A DNA stretch of 64,000 nt, taken from the NCBI RefSeq assembly GCF_014252295.1, contig NZ_CP059215.1, forward strand, positions 124,001 through 188,000, in the 5' to 3' direction. The stretch is from Blattabacterium cuenoti (GTDB lineage: Bacteria; Bacteroidota; Bacteroidia; Flavobacteriales; Blattabacteriaceae). Below, one piece after another: positions 1 to 9,098 of this stretch. A model generated the notes under the pieces. That model made no database searches. It was not told the origin of the DNA and saw only the letters and a program-made list of their open reading frames with translations. Both the position numbers and the translations under genes were made by a program. How positions within the stretch are numbered: the stretch's first letter is position 1; the number at the start of each line of letters is the position of its first letter.

Positions 1-678
1 AATTAAGGGAAAATATTTTTCTCCATCTTTAGGTGGACGTACTTCTCCTCTTATTGTATCTCCTGTTTTCATTCCAAAAAGTCTAATTTGAGATTGAGAA
101 ACATAAATATCATCAGGAGATGATAAATAATTAAAGTCAGAAGATCTTAAAAATCCGTAATTTTCTGGCATTGTTTCTAATACTCCCTCGCTGGTTATAA
201 TTCCTTCAAATTCATATTCAGGAGTACGATATTTATTAGAAGAAATTTTTTGTGATACTCCTTCTATTCCATGATTATGAAATGATACTTGTTGAGATTC
301 ATTTCTATCATTTTTTTTCCAATTGGAATAACTTTTATGTTTTTTTTGATATTTTACATCTTCTGACATTTTTGAATTACTGAAATTAGAAGATCTAATA
401 TTTTCTTTATGAACTAAATTTTTTCTTCCATTATTTATATTTTTAAACAAATTTTTTGATTCTAATTTTTTTTGCACTTTAAATCCTTTTTTTAATTTTA
501 AAGAGGTTTCTTTTTTCAATGAAGATTTTGTAGAATTATTTTTGTTATTCAAAATGGATATAATTTTTTCTAGGAGTTCATTCTTTCGTAATTGTGTACA
601 TTTTTTTAAGCCTGAAGAACGAGCAATCTCCTGTAATTCAAAAAGTTTTTTACTTTTTAATTCAGTAATGTCAAACAT
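1..678 (-). CDS. rho: Transcription termination factor Rho, N-terminal part (cut by window edge)
   Basis: The reverse strand from ATG at 678 reads 226 open codons to the window edge. Residues 1-40 (start [17 protein letters not shown]) look like the Rho N-terminal SAP-like domain. A Lys/Ser/Asn-rich linker of roughly 100 residues follows, as is usual for Bacteroidetes Rho. Then comes the cold-shock-type RNA-binding domain, with [19 protein letters not shown] and later [20 protein letters not shown], which are hallmark Rho sequences. The RecA-like ATPase domain lies outside the window. Rho is the hexameric RNA helicase that ends untranslated transcripts. Its presence matters here because convergent gene ends in this window leave almost no space for intrinsic terminators. 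Confidence 0.95.
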   Translation of the reverse strand, partial: MFDITELKSKKLFELQEIARSSGLKKCTQLRKNELLEKIISILNNKNNSTKSSLKKETSLKLKKGFKVQKKLESKNLFKNINNGRKNLVHKENIRSSNFSNSKMSEDVKYQKKHKSYSNWKKNDRNESQQVSFHNHGIEGVSQKISSNKYRTPEYEFEGIITSEGVLETMPENYGFLRSSDFNYLSSPDDIYVSQSQIRLFGMKTGDTIRGEVRPPKDGEKYFPLI

Positions 679-820
679 AAAGTAATTGGATTATATTTTA
701 TACACTAAATATGGAAAATAATATACTAGTATAATTATATTAGAAATGATAAATGCAATTATACAAAAAATTAATTTGAAAATAACAAATATATTATATA
801 CGTAAACAATTTTAATCTAT

Positions 821-1192
821 ATGTTATATAGAATACAAACATTATATCTATTTATTTCTATTTTTATTTATTCAGTTTATTTATATTATTTTCTTATCAT
901 TTTTACATATAATTTTTTTTTTCTAAGAAAAATTTTTGTTCTTATATGTTTAATTCTATCTATTTTAAGTATTCTTTCTTTCAAAAGAAAGAAATTGCAA
1001 ATATTTATGAATAAAACGAATATACTTGTAACTGGCATTAGTTTAATTACATTTTTTTATCCATCATGCAAAATAAAAATATCCGTTTTTTTCGTTTTTT
1101 TATGTCTTTGTAACATATTCTTTTTGTGGATGGCTAATAAAGGAATAAAAAAAGACATAAAACTAATTGATTCTATGAATAGAATACGATGA
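821..1192 (+). CDS. DUF4293 family small membrane protein
   Basis: This 123-residue protein starts MLYRIQTLYLF and ends NKGIKKDIKLIDSMNRIR. Both ends match what I know of the Bacteroidetes DUF4293 family (start like MIQRIQTLYLL, end like DEKLVRSADRLR). Four hydrophobic segments at about residues 5-30, 36-54, 66-80 and 86-106 suggest a four-helix inner-membrane protein. It is divergent from rho, a neighbour arrangement also seen in Bacteroidetes. The molecular function is unknown and nothing in the sequence suggests a catalytic site. The ATG at 821 is the family start. Confidence 0.8.
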   Translation: MLYRIQTLYLFISIFIYSVYLYYFLIIFTYNFFFLRKIFVLICLILSILSILSFKRKKLQIFMNKTNILVTGISLITFFYPSCKIKISVFFVFLCLCNIFFLWMANKGIKKDIKLIDSMNRIR

Positions 1193-1242
1193 ATTTATTT
1201 CCATTCAATGAACTTTAAACTTTTTTAAGAAAAACTGAAAAA

Positions 1243-2328
1243 ATGAAAAAATATTCATTAATTAAAAAATTTGAAGAATATGAAAATGAATTTCGTAAAA
1301 TTTCAAAATCTATAATTCAACCTAATATTATATCTGATCAAAAAAAATATAAAATATTATTAAAAAAATATCTAAAATTAGAAAAAATAGTTTCTCTTCA
1401 TAAGGAATATAATAAAAAAATAGTATTACTTCAAGAAGCAAATTTTATATTGAAGAACGATTCAGATCAGGAACTTAAAGAGTTTGCTTCTATAGAAAAA
1501 GAAAAAATATTAGAAAATTTTTCTTTTTTTGAAAAAGAATTTTCTAATCTTACTTCTTCTTTTTCAGAAGAAAAAACAATAGAAGGAGAAGATGAAAGAA
1601 ATGCTATTGTAGAACTTCGTTCTGGAACAGGAGGAGATGAAGCATGTCTTTTTGTAGAAGATATATTAAGAATGTATACAATGTATTTTAAAAAATCAGG
1701 ATGGAAATACAAAATTATACATGCTCAAAAAGGAAAAGTCAAAGGATATAAAGAAATTATTTTAGATGTAAATGGAGAAGAAGAAGTTTATGGAAGTTTA
1801 AAATTCGAATCTGGAGTCCATAGAGTACAAAGAATTCCAAAAACAGAATCTCAAGGAAGAGTGCATACATCTGCTATCACAGTAGCTGTACTCCCAAAAG
1901 TGAAAGATATAGAAGTAAATATTAATTTATCTGATATAAAAAAAGATACTTTTAGATCTAGTGGCGCTGGTGGTCAGCATGTTAACAAAACAGAGTCTGC
2001 TGTACGATTAACTCATTTACCAAGTAAAATAACGGTAGAATGCCAAGAGGGACGATCTCAACACAAAAACTTTGAAAAAGCCATAAGCGTCTTAAGATCA
2101 AAAATTTATCAAATTGAGAAAGAAAAAAAATTAAAAGAAATATCTATACAAAGAAAATCTTTAGTCTCTACGGGAGACCGTTCTGTAAAAATACGTACCT
2201 ATAATTATCCAAAAAGCAGAGTAACGGATCATAGAATTCATAAATCTTTTCATGATCTCGCAGGATTCATGAATGGGAACATTCAAGAAATGATTAATGT
2301 TTTAAAAATTTTTGAAAAAAAAAAATAA
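1243..2328 (+). CDS. prfA: Peptide chain release factor 1
   Basis: This 361-residue class I release factor recognises UAA and UAG stop codons and triggers peptide release in the ribosome. The catalytic GGQ is at residues 243-245 within SSGAGGQHVNKTESAVRLTH. The codon-recognition P-x-T tripeptide is PKT at 199-201, which marks RF1 rather than RF2 (SPF). Length is normal. An N-terminal coiled-coil region covers about residues 1-110. The gene ends 8 nt before the convergent accC stop, so the two transcripts must run into each other. The start ATG follows DUF4293 by 50 nt, so the two genes may be co-transcribed. Confidence 0.96.
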   Translation: MKKYSLIKKFEEYENEFRKISKSIIQPNIISDQKKYKILLKKYLKLEKIVSLHKEYNKKIVLLQEANFILKNDSDQELKEFASIEKEKILENFSFFEKEFSNLTSSFSEEKTIEGEDERNAIVELRSGTGGDEACLFVEDILRMYTMYFKKSGWKYKIIHAQKGKVKGYKEIILDVNGEEEVYGSLKFESGVHRVQRIPKTESQGRVHTSAITVAVLPKVKDIEVNINLSDIKKDTFRSSGAGGQHVNKTESAVRLTHLPSKITVECQEGRSQHKNFEKAISVLRSKIYQIEKEKKLKEISIQRKSLVSTGDRSVKIRTYNYPKSRVTDHRIHKSFHDLAGFMNGNIQEMINVLKIFEKKK

Positions 2329-2336
2329 TATGATTT

Positions 2337-3698
2337 TTAATTTTCTGATAATAGTAGATTTAAATCTATTTCATCTAAAAAGTTTGTATTGTAATTTCCT
2401 TTCAAAAAATCATCGTTTTGCATAAGTTTTCTATGAAAAGGGATAGTAGTTTGAATTCCTTCTATCACAAATTCTTCTAAAGAACGACGCATTTTTTCAA
2501 TGGTTTCTTTTCTGTTTTTCGCTGTAGTGATAACTTTTGCTATCATAGAATCATAATAATGTGTAACAAAATATCCTGCATAAACATGCGTATCGACACG
2601 AACTCCTTTTCCTCCTGGGAAATGTATTTGAGTAATTTTTCCTGGGACTGGCTGAAAATTATTATGTGGTTCTTCTGCATTAATTCTACATTCTAGTGAA
2701 TACATTTTGGGATAGTAATTTTTTTTTCTGGAAAGTTTTTTTCCGCAAGCCAAAAATATTTGTTCTTGAATTAAATCTAACCCTGTTATTTCTTCAGTTA
2801 CAGCATGTTCTACTTGTATTCTAGGGTTCATTTCCATAAAATAAAAATTTTTGTTTTTATCTACTAAAAATTCTATAGTTCCTATTCCTTCATAATGAAT
2901 AAATTCAGCAGCTTTAACAGCTTCATCTCCCATTTTTTTTCTAAGAGATGTGGTTAAAAATGGAGATGGGGCTTCCTCTATTAATTTTTGATTTCTTCTT
3001 TGAATAGAACAATCTCTTTCGGATAAGTGACATGCTTTTCCATATTTATCTCCTATAATTTGTATTTCTATATGTCTTGGATTTAAAATTAATTTTTCTA
3101 TATACATATCTTTTTTCCCAAAACATAACCAAGATTCTTTTTTAGCTTCTTCCCAAGAATTTTTTAAATTCTTTTTATCAAAAACAGGTCGTATTCCTCT
3201 TCCTCCTCCTCCAGATACAGCTTTAATGATAACAGGATATCCTATTTTGTCTGCAAAATATTCTATTTCTTTAGAAGAATATTTCGAAAAACAATGAAAT
3301 CCAGGTAAACAAGAAATTCCAGCTTCATTCATAGTTTTTTTTGCTGAAATTTTATTACCCATTTGAATCATATGACTTGGTTTAGCTCCTATAAATTTAA
3401 TTCCATGTTTATGACACATAGATGAAAAATATGCGTTTTCAGATAAAAATCCATATCCAGGATGGATAGCATCTGCATTTGTAATTTCTGCTGCAGAAAT
3501 TAAATTTGGAACATTTAAATATGATTGATGGGAAGAAGGAGGGCCAATACATACAGCTTCATCTGCAAAATAAACATGAAGACTATGTTTATCTACTGTA
3601 GAATAAACAGCTACAGTTTTAATTCCCATTTCTTTAGCTGTTCGTATAATCCTCAAAGCGATTTCCCCACGATTAGCTATTAATATTTTTTTAAACAT
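2337..3698 (-). CDS. accC: Biotin carboxylase subunit of acetyl-CoA carboxylase
   Basis: AccC carboxylates the biotin on AccB using ATP and bicarbonate, the first half-reaction of malonyl-CoA synthesis. The 453-residue protein begins MFKKILIANRGEIALRI. The ATP-grasp Gly-rich loop is at about 159-170 (KAVSGGGGRGIR). The catalytic block EMNPRIQVEHAVTE is at about 289-302, equivalent to EMNTRIQVEHPVTE in E. coli. It lies 11 nt downstream of accB in the rpmF-accB-accC operon. The carboxyltransferase beta subunit accD is at 47.3 kb in this window; accA is not seen. Length and motifs are intact. Confidence 0.97.
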   Translation of the reverse strand: MFKKILIANRGEIALRIIRTAKEMGIKTVAVYSTVDKHSLHVYFADEAVCIGPPSSHQSYLNVPNLISAAEITNADAIHPGYGFLSENAYFSSMCHKHGIKFIGAKPSHMIQMGNKISAKKTMNEAGISCLPGFHCFSKYSSKEIEYFADKIGYPVIIKAVSGGGGRGIRPVFDKKNLKNSWEEAKKESWLCFGKKDMYIEKLILNPRHIEIQIIGDKYGKACHLSERDCSIQRRNQKLIEEAPSPFLTTSLRKKMGDEAVKAAEFIHYEGIGTIEFLVDKNKNFYFMEMNPRIQVEHAVTEEITGLDLIQEQIFLACGKKLSRKKNYYPKMYSLECRINAEEPHNNFQPVPGKITQIHFPGGKGVRVDTHVYAGYFVTHYYDSMIAKVITTAKNRKETIEKMRRSLEEFVIEGIQTTIPFHRKLMQNDDFLKGNYNTNFLDEIDLNLLLSEN

Positions 3699-3709
3699 AT
3701 AGAATAGAA

Positions 3710-4180
3710 TTAATCTTTTGGATCCAAAATAAACAAAGGTTGATCATAATCAACCGGAGTTGCGTCTTCAACAAGTATTTTAACAAGTTTTCCACTTACT
3801 TCAGATTCAATATCATTAAATAATTTCATAGCTTCTATCACACAAACCTTTGTTCCTATTTTTATTTCATCTCCTACTCTTACAAAAGGTTCATGATCTG
3901 GATGAGGTTTTCTATAAAATGTTCCTATCATAGGAGATTTTATTGTTAAATATTGATTATCAATATCATTTACATTATTTACTTTTTCTATTTTGGGAAA
4001 TCTATCAGAAAAATCAGAAAGAGAAGAGGAACTTTTAGGGGAAGCCCATAAATGTTTTCTATTTTTTAATATCCTATTTTTTTTTATGTGAATTTTAGTA
4101 TTTCCTATTTTAATCCTTATTTCACTAATATTTGATTTGGAAACGAGTTGAATAAGTGATCTTATTTTTTTGAAATCCAT
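3710..4180 (-). CDS. accB: Biotin carboxyl carrier protein of acetyl-CoA carboxylase
   Basis: This 156-residue protein carries biotin for acetyl-CoA carboxylase. Residues 1-35 form the N-terminal helical segment. A Ser/Asn-rich linker follows, and the biotinyl domain is at about 80-156. The biotin attachment lysine is K119 in EAMKLFNDIESE, matching the EAMK signature. SPMIGTFYRKPHPDHEPFV is the typical start of the bacterial BCCP domain. The gene sits between rpmF (14 nt upstream) and accC (11 nt downstream) and is clearly part of one leftward operon. Biotin ligase is not in the window. Confidence 0.97.
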   Translation of the reverse strand: MDFKKIRSLIQLVSKSNISEIRIKIGNTKIHIKKNRILKNRKHLWASPKSSSSLSDFSDRFPKIEKVNNVNDIDNQYLTIKSPMIGTFYRKPHPDHEPFVRVGDEIKIGTKVCVIEAMKLFNDIESEVSGKLVKILVEDATPVDYDQPLFILDPKD

Positions 4181-4194
4181 TGATAATTAGGATA

Positions 4195-4380
4195 TTATTT
4201 TTCTTTTTTATATACAATTTTCCCTCTATAATAAAGTTTTTTTTCATACCAATGAGCGTGATGATATAAATGTTTTTGATTTGTTAAAGAACATTTCACT
4301 AATAAAGGAACTTTCATTTTCAAATGATTTCTTCTTTTATCTCTTCTAGATTTAGATTGTCTTCTTTTAGGATGTGCCAT
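4195..4380 (-). CDS. rpmF: 50S ribosomal protein L32
   Basis: This 61-residue basic protein begins MAHPKRRQSKSRRDKRRNH, a characteristic L32 N-terminus in Bacteroidetes. It leads the rpmF-accB-accC operon. L32 genes are commonly tied to fatty-acid genes in bacteria, although no fabH or DUF177/yceD gene is found beside it here. The start codon lies one base downstream of a perfect 16-bp inverted repeat (4382-4419). In the rpmF transcript that repeat would form a hairpin covering the ribosome-binding region. The zinc-ribbon cysteines of some L32 forms are mostly absent (one Cys, in LVKCSL). Confidence 0.95.
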   Translation of the reverse strand: MAHPKRRQSKSRRDKRRNHLKMKVPLLVKCSLTNQKHLYHHAHWYEKKLYYRGKIVYKKEK

Positions 4381-4381
4381 A

Positions 4382-4419
4382 TTATTTCTAAATTAGTTTT
4401 TTCACTAATTTAGAAATAA
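4382..4419. repeat. Perfect 16-bp inverted repeat between rpmF and proS
   Basis: Positions 4382-4397 and 4404-4419 are exact reverse complements, with a 6-nt loop. The repeat sits in the 82-bp divergent region between rpmF (start 4380) and proS (start 4463). Because both genes point away from it, it is not a terminator. It could be an operator dyad or a 5' leader hairpin controlling rpmF translation. The structure is read directly from the sequence; its function is inference. Confidence 0.85.
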
Positions 4420-4462
4420 AATTAAATGTGTTAATAAAATAATTTCTATATATTTATTTTTT

Positions 4463-5941
4463 ATGAACGAATTAACTAAACGAAGTCAAGATTATTCAAA
4501 ATGGTATAATGAAATAATTGTAAAGTCTGGTTTAGCAGAATTTTCCGGAATACGTGGATTCATGATTATCAAACCATATGGTTACTCTTTATGGGAAAGA
4601 ATGAAACAAAAACTAGACAAAATGCTAAAAAATACAGGACATAAAAATGTTTATTTTCCTTTACTAATTCCTAAGTCTATTTTTTCAAAAGAAAAAGAAC
4701 ACACGGAAATATTTTCTGAAGGATGTGCTATTGTTACACATTCTAGATTAAAAAAAAGTGAAAATAAAAATGAAGAAGAATTAATTATTGACAATGAATC
4801 AAAATTACAAGAAGAATTAGTAATTAGACCTACTTCTGAAAGTATCATATGGAAAACCTATAAACGTTGGATTCAATCTTATAGAGATCTTCCTCTATTA
4901 TTTAATCAATGGGGAAATGCATTAAGATGGGAAATGCGTACTAGGTTATTTCTAAGAACAAATGAATTTTTATGGCAAGAAGGACATACTGCTCATTCTA
5001 CGAAAGAAGAAGCTATAGAAGAAACTATAAAAATATTAAACATTTATACAGATTTTTCTGAAAATTTTATGGGTATTCCTGTATTACAAGGAATAAAACC
5101 ATACATGGATAAATTTCATGGATCCGAAAAAACATATTGCATAGAAGCCATCATGCAAGATGGAAAATCTTTACAAATTGGTACTTCACATTTTTTAGGA
5201 CAAAATTTTTCTAAAGCTTTTGACGTTCAATTCACTAATTATAATGGAAAAAAAGAATATGTATGGTCAACTTCTTGGGGAGTTTCTACTAGACTAATAG
5301 GTGCATTAATTATGTCTCATTCAGATGATAAAGGTTTAATTTTACCTCCAAAAATAGCTCCTATACAAATTGTCATTATTCCTATATATAAAAATCAAGA
5401 AAAATTTAGTGTTATAAATCATATAATTGAAAAAATTATAAATATTTTAGAAAAAGAGAAAATACGAGTTAAATATGATAATAGGAGAACATTAACTCCT
5501 GGATGGAAATTTAATGAATATGAAATGAAAGGAATTCCTATACGAATAAGTGTAGGAGTAAACGAAATAGAAAACGAAAAAGTAGAAATTTTTAGAAGGG
5601 ATACATATGAAAAAATGTGTATTTCTTGGACAAAGATAAAAAATTTTATCCCTAAATTACTTGATGAAATACAAAAAAATATTTATCAAAAAGCGTTAAA
5701 CAGAACTCGAAAATTGACGATTAAGTCAGATAATTACGATGATTTTAAAAAGAAAATAAATAGATCAGGAGGATTCATATTTGCTCATTGGGATGGAGAT
5801 AAAAATACGGGGAAAAAAATTCAAGAAGAAACAGAAGCTACTATACGTTGTATACCTTTATCTACAGAAAAAGAAAAAGGAAAATGTATATATTCCGGAA
5901 CTCCATCTTTTCAAAGAGTTGTTTTTTCTAAATCTTATTGA
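4463..5941 (+). CDS. proS: Proline--tRNA ligase (short, archaeal/eukaryote-type)
   Basis: ProRS charges tRNA-Pro with proline. At 492 residues it is the short class II form without the bacterial editing insertion. It has RPTSESIIWKTYKRWI (motif 2 region), RWEMRTRLFLRTNEFLWQEG, and a C-terminal extension ending in tyrosine (VVFSKSY), which is typical of the archaeal/eukaryote-like type common in Bacteroidetes. The proline-binding GTSHFLGQNFSKAFDV is intact. The stop codon overlaps the convergent pyrD stop by 7 nt. The start ATG at 4463 follows an AT-rich leader downstream of the inverted repeat. Confidence 0.96.
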   Translation: MNELTKRSQDYSKWYNEIIVKSGLAEFSGIRGFMIIKPYGYSLWERMKQKLDKMLKNTGHKNVYFPLLIPKSIFSKEKEHTEIFSEGCAIVTHSRLKKSENKNEEELIIDNESKLQEELVIRPTSESIIWKTYKRWIQSYRDLPLLFNQWGNALRWEMRTRLFLRTNEFLWQEGHTAHSTKEEAIEETIKILNIYTDFSENFMGIPVLQGIKPYMDKFHGSEKTYCIEAIMQDGKSLQIGTSHFLGQNFSKAFDVQFTNYNGKKEYVWSTSWGVSTRLIGALIMSHSDDKGLILPPKIAPIQIVIIPIYKNQEKFSVINHIIEKIINILEKEKIRVKYDNRRTLTPGWKFNEYEMKGIPIRISVGVNEIENEKVEIFRRDTYEKMCISWTKIKNFIPKLLDEIQKNIYQKALNRTRKLTIKSDNYDDFKKKINRSGGFIFAHWDGDKNTGKKIQEETEATIRCIPLSTEKEKGKCIYSGTPSFQRVVFSKSY

Positions 5942-6870
5942 AAATTTTTCAATTTTCCTTTAAAACTATTTATAGATGAATAATTTTTTTTCTTTAAAAA
6001 AAGAGTAAACTCTTTTTTTAATCTATCAAATATTGAAATTCCTTCTTTTATTAATTGTGTACCAATTTGAACAGCTGAAGCTCCACATAGTATATATTCA
6101 AAAATATCTTTTCCAGAATAAATTCCTCCACATCCTATAATAGAAATATCTTTTCTCAGATAAGTATAAAATTTACGAACATTAGCCAGTGCAAATGGTT
6201 TTATGATTGATCCTCCTACTCCTCCAAACCCATTTTTTGGTTGTATTACTGTTTTTTCATTATCTGTATCGATAAAAATACCATTAGGTAAGCTATTAAT
6301 ACAAGTAACAAAAAAAATAGGATATTGATTTAAAAGCAAGGACATATTTATGATGCATTCTTCTTTAAAATAAGGAGGAAGTTTAATTCCTAAAGGCTTT
6401 TTATTGAATTCAAATATACTTTCTAAAAAAGTAGAAATTTTATACAAATCATTTCCTAATACTTCTTCTCTCAAGTTTGGACAAGATAAATTTAACTCTA
6501 TAGCTGTTACTTTTTGAGAAAAATTAGCTTTTTTCATCAAAAAAAGATTTTCTTCGATCGATAACCCGGATAGAGAAAGAAAAACAGGTTTTTTCGTTTT
6601 TTTTTTTTCTAAAAAGTTTAAATAAAAATCTATACCAAGATTAGGTAACCCCATAGAATTAATACTTCCTACATTCCATTCAAAATATCTTGGTTTTACA
6701 TTTCCTTCTCTTGGATTTTTTGTACAACTCTTTGTGACAACAGCTCCAGAAGAGCTATCAAAAAGATTGGATAGTTCTTGATCTGTGGTGCAAAGAGCAC
6801 CTGAAGCATTCATAATACACGATGAAAGTTGAATTCCATTTATATGAGAAGAAATGTCTATTTTTTTCAT
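5935..6870 (-). CDS. pyrD: Dihydroorotate dehydrogenase, family 1
   Basis: The enzyme oxidises dihydroorotate to orotate in UMP synthesis. The 311-residue frame has NASGALCTTDQELSNL at its N-terminus, VVTKSCTKNPREGN, the cysteine-containing active-site stretch ELNLSCPN and the FMN phosphate-binding GGIYSGKDIFEYILCGASAV. The cysteine in SCPN (not serine) marks class 1, probably 1A, a soluble enzyme, although I cannot name the electron acceptor from sequence. I start at the ATG at 6870 (MKKIDISSH). An in-frame ATG at 6897 would add nine Ile-rich residues that look unlike coding sequence. It is divergent from pyrEF, so the two pyrimidine steps share one intergenic region. Confidence 0.93.
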   Translation of the reverse strand: MKKIDISSHINGIQLSSCIMNASGALCTTDQELSNLFDSSSGAVVTKSCTKNPREGNVKPRYFEWNVGSINSMGLPNLGIDFYLNFLEKKKTKKPVFLSLSGLSIEENLFLMKKANFSQKVTAIELNLSCPNLREEVLGNDLYKISTFLESIFEFNKKPLGIKLPPYFKEECIINMSLLLNQYPIFFVTCINSLPNGIFIDTDNEKTVIQPKNGFGGVGGSIIKPFALANVRKFYTYLRKDISIIGCGGIYSGKDIFEYILCGASAVQIGTQLIKEGISIFDRLKKEFTLFLKKKNYSSINSFKGKLKNFQ

Positions 6871-6941
6871 AATCATATCAATTATAATAATATTCAAAGT
6901 ATAAAATTTTTAACTTTACTAAAACAGTTTTTTTATGAAAT

Positions 6942-8309
6942 ATGAAAGAAAAAGAACAATTCTTTTTAAAAATTTATAATTTAGGAATCATAAAATTTGG
7001 AAATTTCACTTTGAAAAGTGGAATGAACTCTCCCATATATATAGATTTTAGGCCAATAGCTTCTAGACCAGATTTACTAATAAAATTATCGGATTTACTC
7101 CTTCATGAAGTATCATCTAATAATTTTGAACTAATTTGTGGAGTTCCCTACGCAGCTTTACCTATTGCTACAACTTTATCTTTGATATCTAATATTCCAT
7201 TAATTATTAAGAGAAAAGAAGATAAAGGTTATGGAACTAAGAAAATGATTGAAGGTATTTATAAAAAAGGGCAAAATTGTCTTATTATAGAAGATGTCAT
7301 AACAAGTGGAGAAAGTTTAATAAAAACCGTAATAGATCTCGAGAAAGAAGGATTAGTTATAAAATACATTATGTCCATTCTCGATAGAGAACAAGGAGGA
7401 ACAGAAAATATAAAAAAAAGAGGATATAATATACGAACTTTATTTCGTATAGGAGAAATTTTAAAAATGTTAGAAAAAAAACATTTTTTAAAAAAAAAAG
7501 AAATAAATATGATTCAATTCTTTAAAAGAAAAAATATAAAAAATTCTCAAAATAAACGTCTTTCTTATGAAGAAAAAAAAGAAAAAGTTTCTCATCCTAT
7601 AGGGAAAAAACTTATTGATATTACATTGAAGAAAAAAACAAATTTGATAGTTTCTGCAGATTTAGTACATTCTAAAAATATATTGAAATTAGTTAATTTA
7701 ATTGGAGATATAATTTGTGGATTAAAACTTCATGTAGATATTATCAATGATTTTTCATTATCATTTATAAATTATCTCAAAAATATTTCTATAGAAAAAA
7801 AATTTTTGCTATTTGAAGATAGAAAATTATGTGATGTTGGTCCTACCAATTATCTTCAATTACATTATGGAATATATAAAATTTCTTCTTGGGCAGATAT
7901 TATCACAGCGCATGTACTAGCAGGAAGTTCTAGTATACAAAACTTGAATATTCCTTCCAGTATGGGTTTAATTACAATATCAGAGATGTCTTCTTATGGT
8001 AGATTATCAGATGATAATTATATAAGAAAAGTATTAAATATTTCTTTAAAAAACCCAGAAGTTATTGGTACTGTAGCCCAAAGAAAAGTAGATGATAGAC
8101 TACTATTATTTACACCTGGAATTCATTTTTCTAGTGAAAAAAATCTATTAGGAAACACCTATATTCATCCTAATCAGGCTTTTGAAAAAAATGGAAGTGA
8201 TTTTATCATTGTGGGGAAAGCCATTTATCAATCTAAAAATCCAAAAATAGCAGCGGAAGAATATAGAAATGCAGGATGGAAAGCCTATGAAAATGAGCTT
8301 TTGAATTAA
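6942..8309 (+). CDS. pyrEF: Bifunctional orotate phosphoribosyltransferase / OMP decarboxylase (UMP synthase-like fusion)
   Basis: One 455-residue chain performs the last two steps of UMP synthesis. Residues 1-180 are the OPRT, with the PRPP motif LIIEDVITSGES at 114-125. A Lys-rich linker (about 180-215) contains an A10 tract at 7490-7499. Residues 216-455 are the decarboxylase, with SADL at 238-241 and catalytic FEDRKLCDVG at 291-300. The domain order and segments such as KISSWADIITAHV and GSDFIIVGKAI resemble animal UMP synthase rather than E. coli PyrF. The gene is full length and in frame. Loss or gain of bases in the linker A tract would separate the two activities. Confidence 0.95.
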   Translation: MKEKEQFFLKIYNLGIIKFGNFTLKSGMNSPIYIDFRPIASRPDLLIKLSDLLLHEVSSNNFELICGVPYAALPIATTLSLISNIPLIIKRKEDKGYGTKKMIEGIYKKGQNCLIIEDVITSGESLIKTVIDLEKEGLVIKYIMSILDREQGGTENIKKRGYNIRTLFRIGEILKMLEKKHFLKKKEINMIQFFKRKNIKNSQNKRLSYEEKKEKVSHPIGKKLIDITLKKKTNLIVSADLVHSKNILKLVNLIGDIICGLKLHVDIINDFSLSFINYLKNISIEKKFLLFEDRKLCDVGPTNYLQLHYGIYKISSWADIITAHVLAGSSSIQNLNIPSSMGLITISEMSSYGRLSDDNYIRKVLNISLKNPEVIGTVAQRKVDDRLLLFTPGIHFSSEKNLLGNTYIHPNQAFEKNGSDFIIVGKAIYQSKNPKIAAEEYRNAGWKAYENELLN

Positions 8310-8397
8310 ACAGTTCAGTTAATTTAATGTTATGTAAATTTTTTTCAAAAAAATTAATGATACTGATTATATTTTTATTTAATTTGTGTATTTAAAT

Positions 8398-8440
8398 CAA
8401 GGTTAAATCTTGTTTTTTTCTTTTTTTTTAAGAAAAAAAC
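8398..8440 (+). terminator. Weak hairpins and poly-T after pyrEF (possible terminator)
   Basis: A short stem (8398-8402 with 8408-8412, one G-T pair) is followed by seven Ts. An overlapping, perfect 11-bp inverted repeat pairs 8412-8422 with 8430-8440 around a T7 loop. Both lie between pyrEF and marC on the same strand. The first hairpin plus T run resembles a weak intrinsic terminator. The second is made only of A/T apart from two G-C pairs and could be a slippery tract relic. Read-through is likely. Confidence 0.35.
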
Positions 8441-8522
8441 TCTTTGTAAATGTATTTTGAGTAGAAAAAACTATAATTCGTAATCGTAATAAGGTAAAAA
8501 TTTTTTAGAATAAATTTTGAAT

Positions 8523-9098
8523 ATGGAATGGATTAACTCATTAATCAGTTGTTTTATGATACTTTTTAGTATTATAGACATATTAGGAAATGCTCCGATT
8601 ATTATGGGATTCAAATCAAAAGGGAACATAATAAATACTAAAAAAGTTATAATCAGTTCTCTTGTTATATTCTTATCTTTTCTATTTTTAGGACAACCTA
8701 TGCTAAAAATCATTGGAGTAGATGTTCACTCTTTTTCTGTAGCAGGCTCCATAGTCTTGCTTTTGATAGGTTTAGAAATGATACTAGGAGTAGATTTTCA
8801 CAAGGTTACAGAAAATGCTCAAACTTCTATTGTTCCAATAGCCTTCCCTCTTATAGCGGGACCTGGTTCTTTAACAACCTTAATTTCATTAAGAACAACT
8901 TACGATGTAAACATTATTCTTTTATCTTTGATACTTAATATGATAGTTGTCTATTTCGTAATAGATAGATGTGATTTCATAGCTAAAAAAATAGGAAATA
9001 GTGGTTTAGATATACTCAAAAAAATATTTGGAATTGTTTTATTAGCTTTTGCCGTTAAAATATTTGGAGCCAATGCAGGGCAATTGTTTCAACAATAA
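8523..9098 (+). CDS. MarC family integral membrane protein
   Basis: This 191-residue hydrophobic protein has about six membrane segments. It carries the family features ILGNAPIIMGF near the N-terminus, FLFLGQPMLKIIGVDVHSFSVAGSIVLLLIGLEM in the middle third, and PIAFPLIAGPGSLTTLI before the last helices. These match the MarC/UPF0056 family, whose transported substrate is not established. I choose ATG at 8523 rather than the TTG at 8517. The 213-bp gap upstream suggests its own promoter. Its 3' end overlaps the convergent rnpA reading frame by 10 nt. Confidence 0.9.
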   Translation: MEWINSLISCFMILFSIIDILGNAPIIMGFKSKGNIINTKKVIISSLVIFLSFLFLGQPMLKIIGVDVHSFSVAGSIVLLLIGLEMILGVDFHKVTENAQTSIVPIAFPLIAGPGSLTTLISLRTTYDVNIILLSLILNMIVVYFVIDRCDFIAKKIGNSGLDILKKIFGIVLLAFAVKIFGANAGQLFQQ

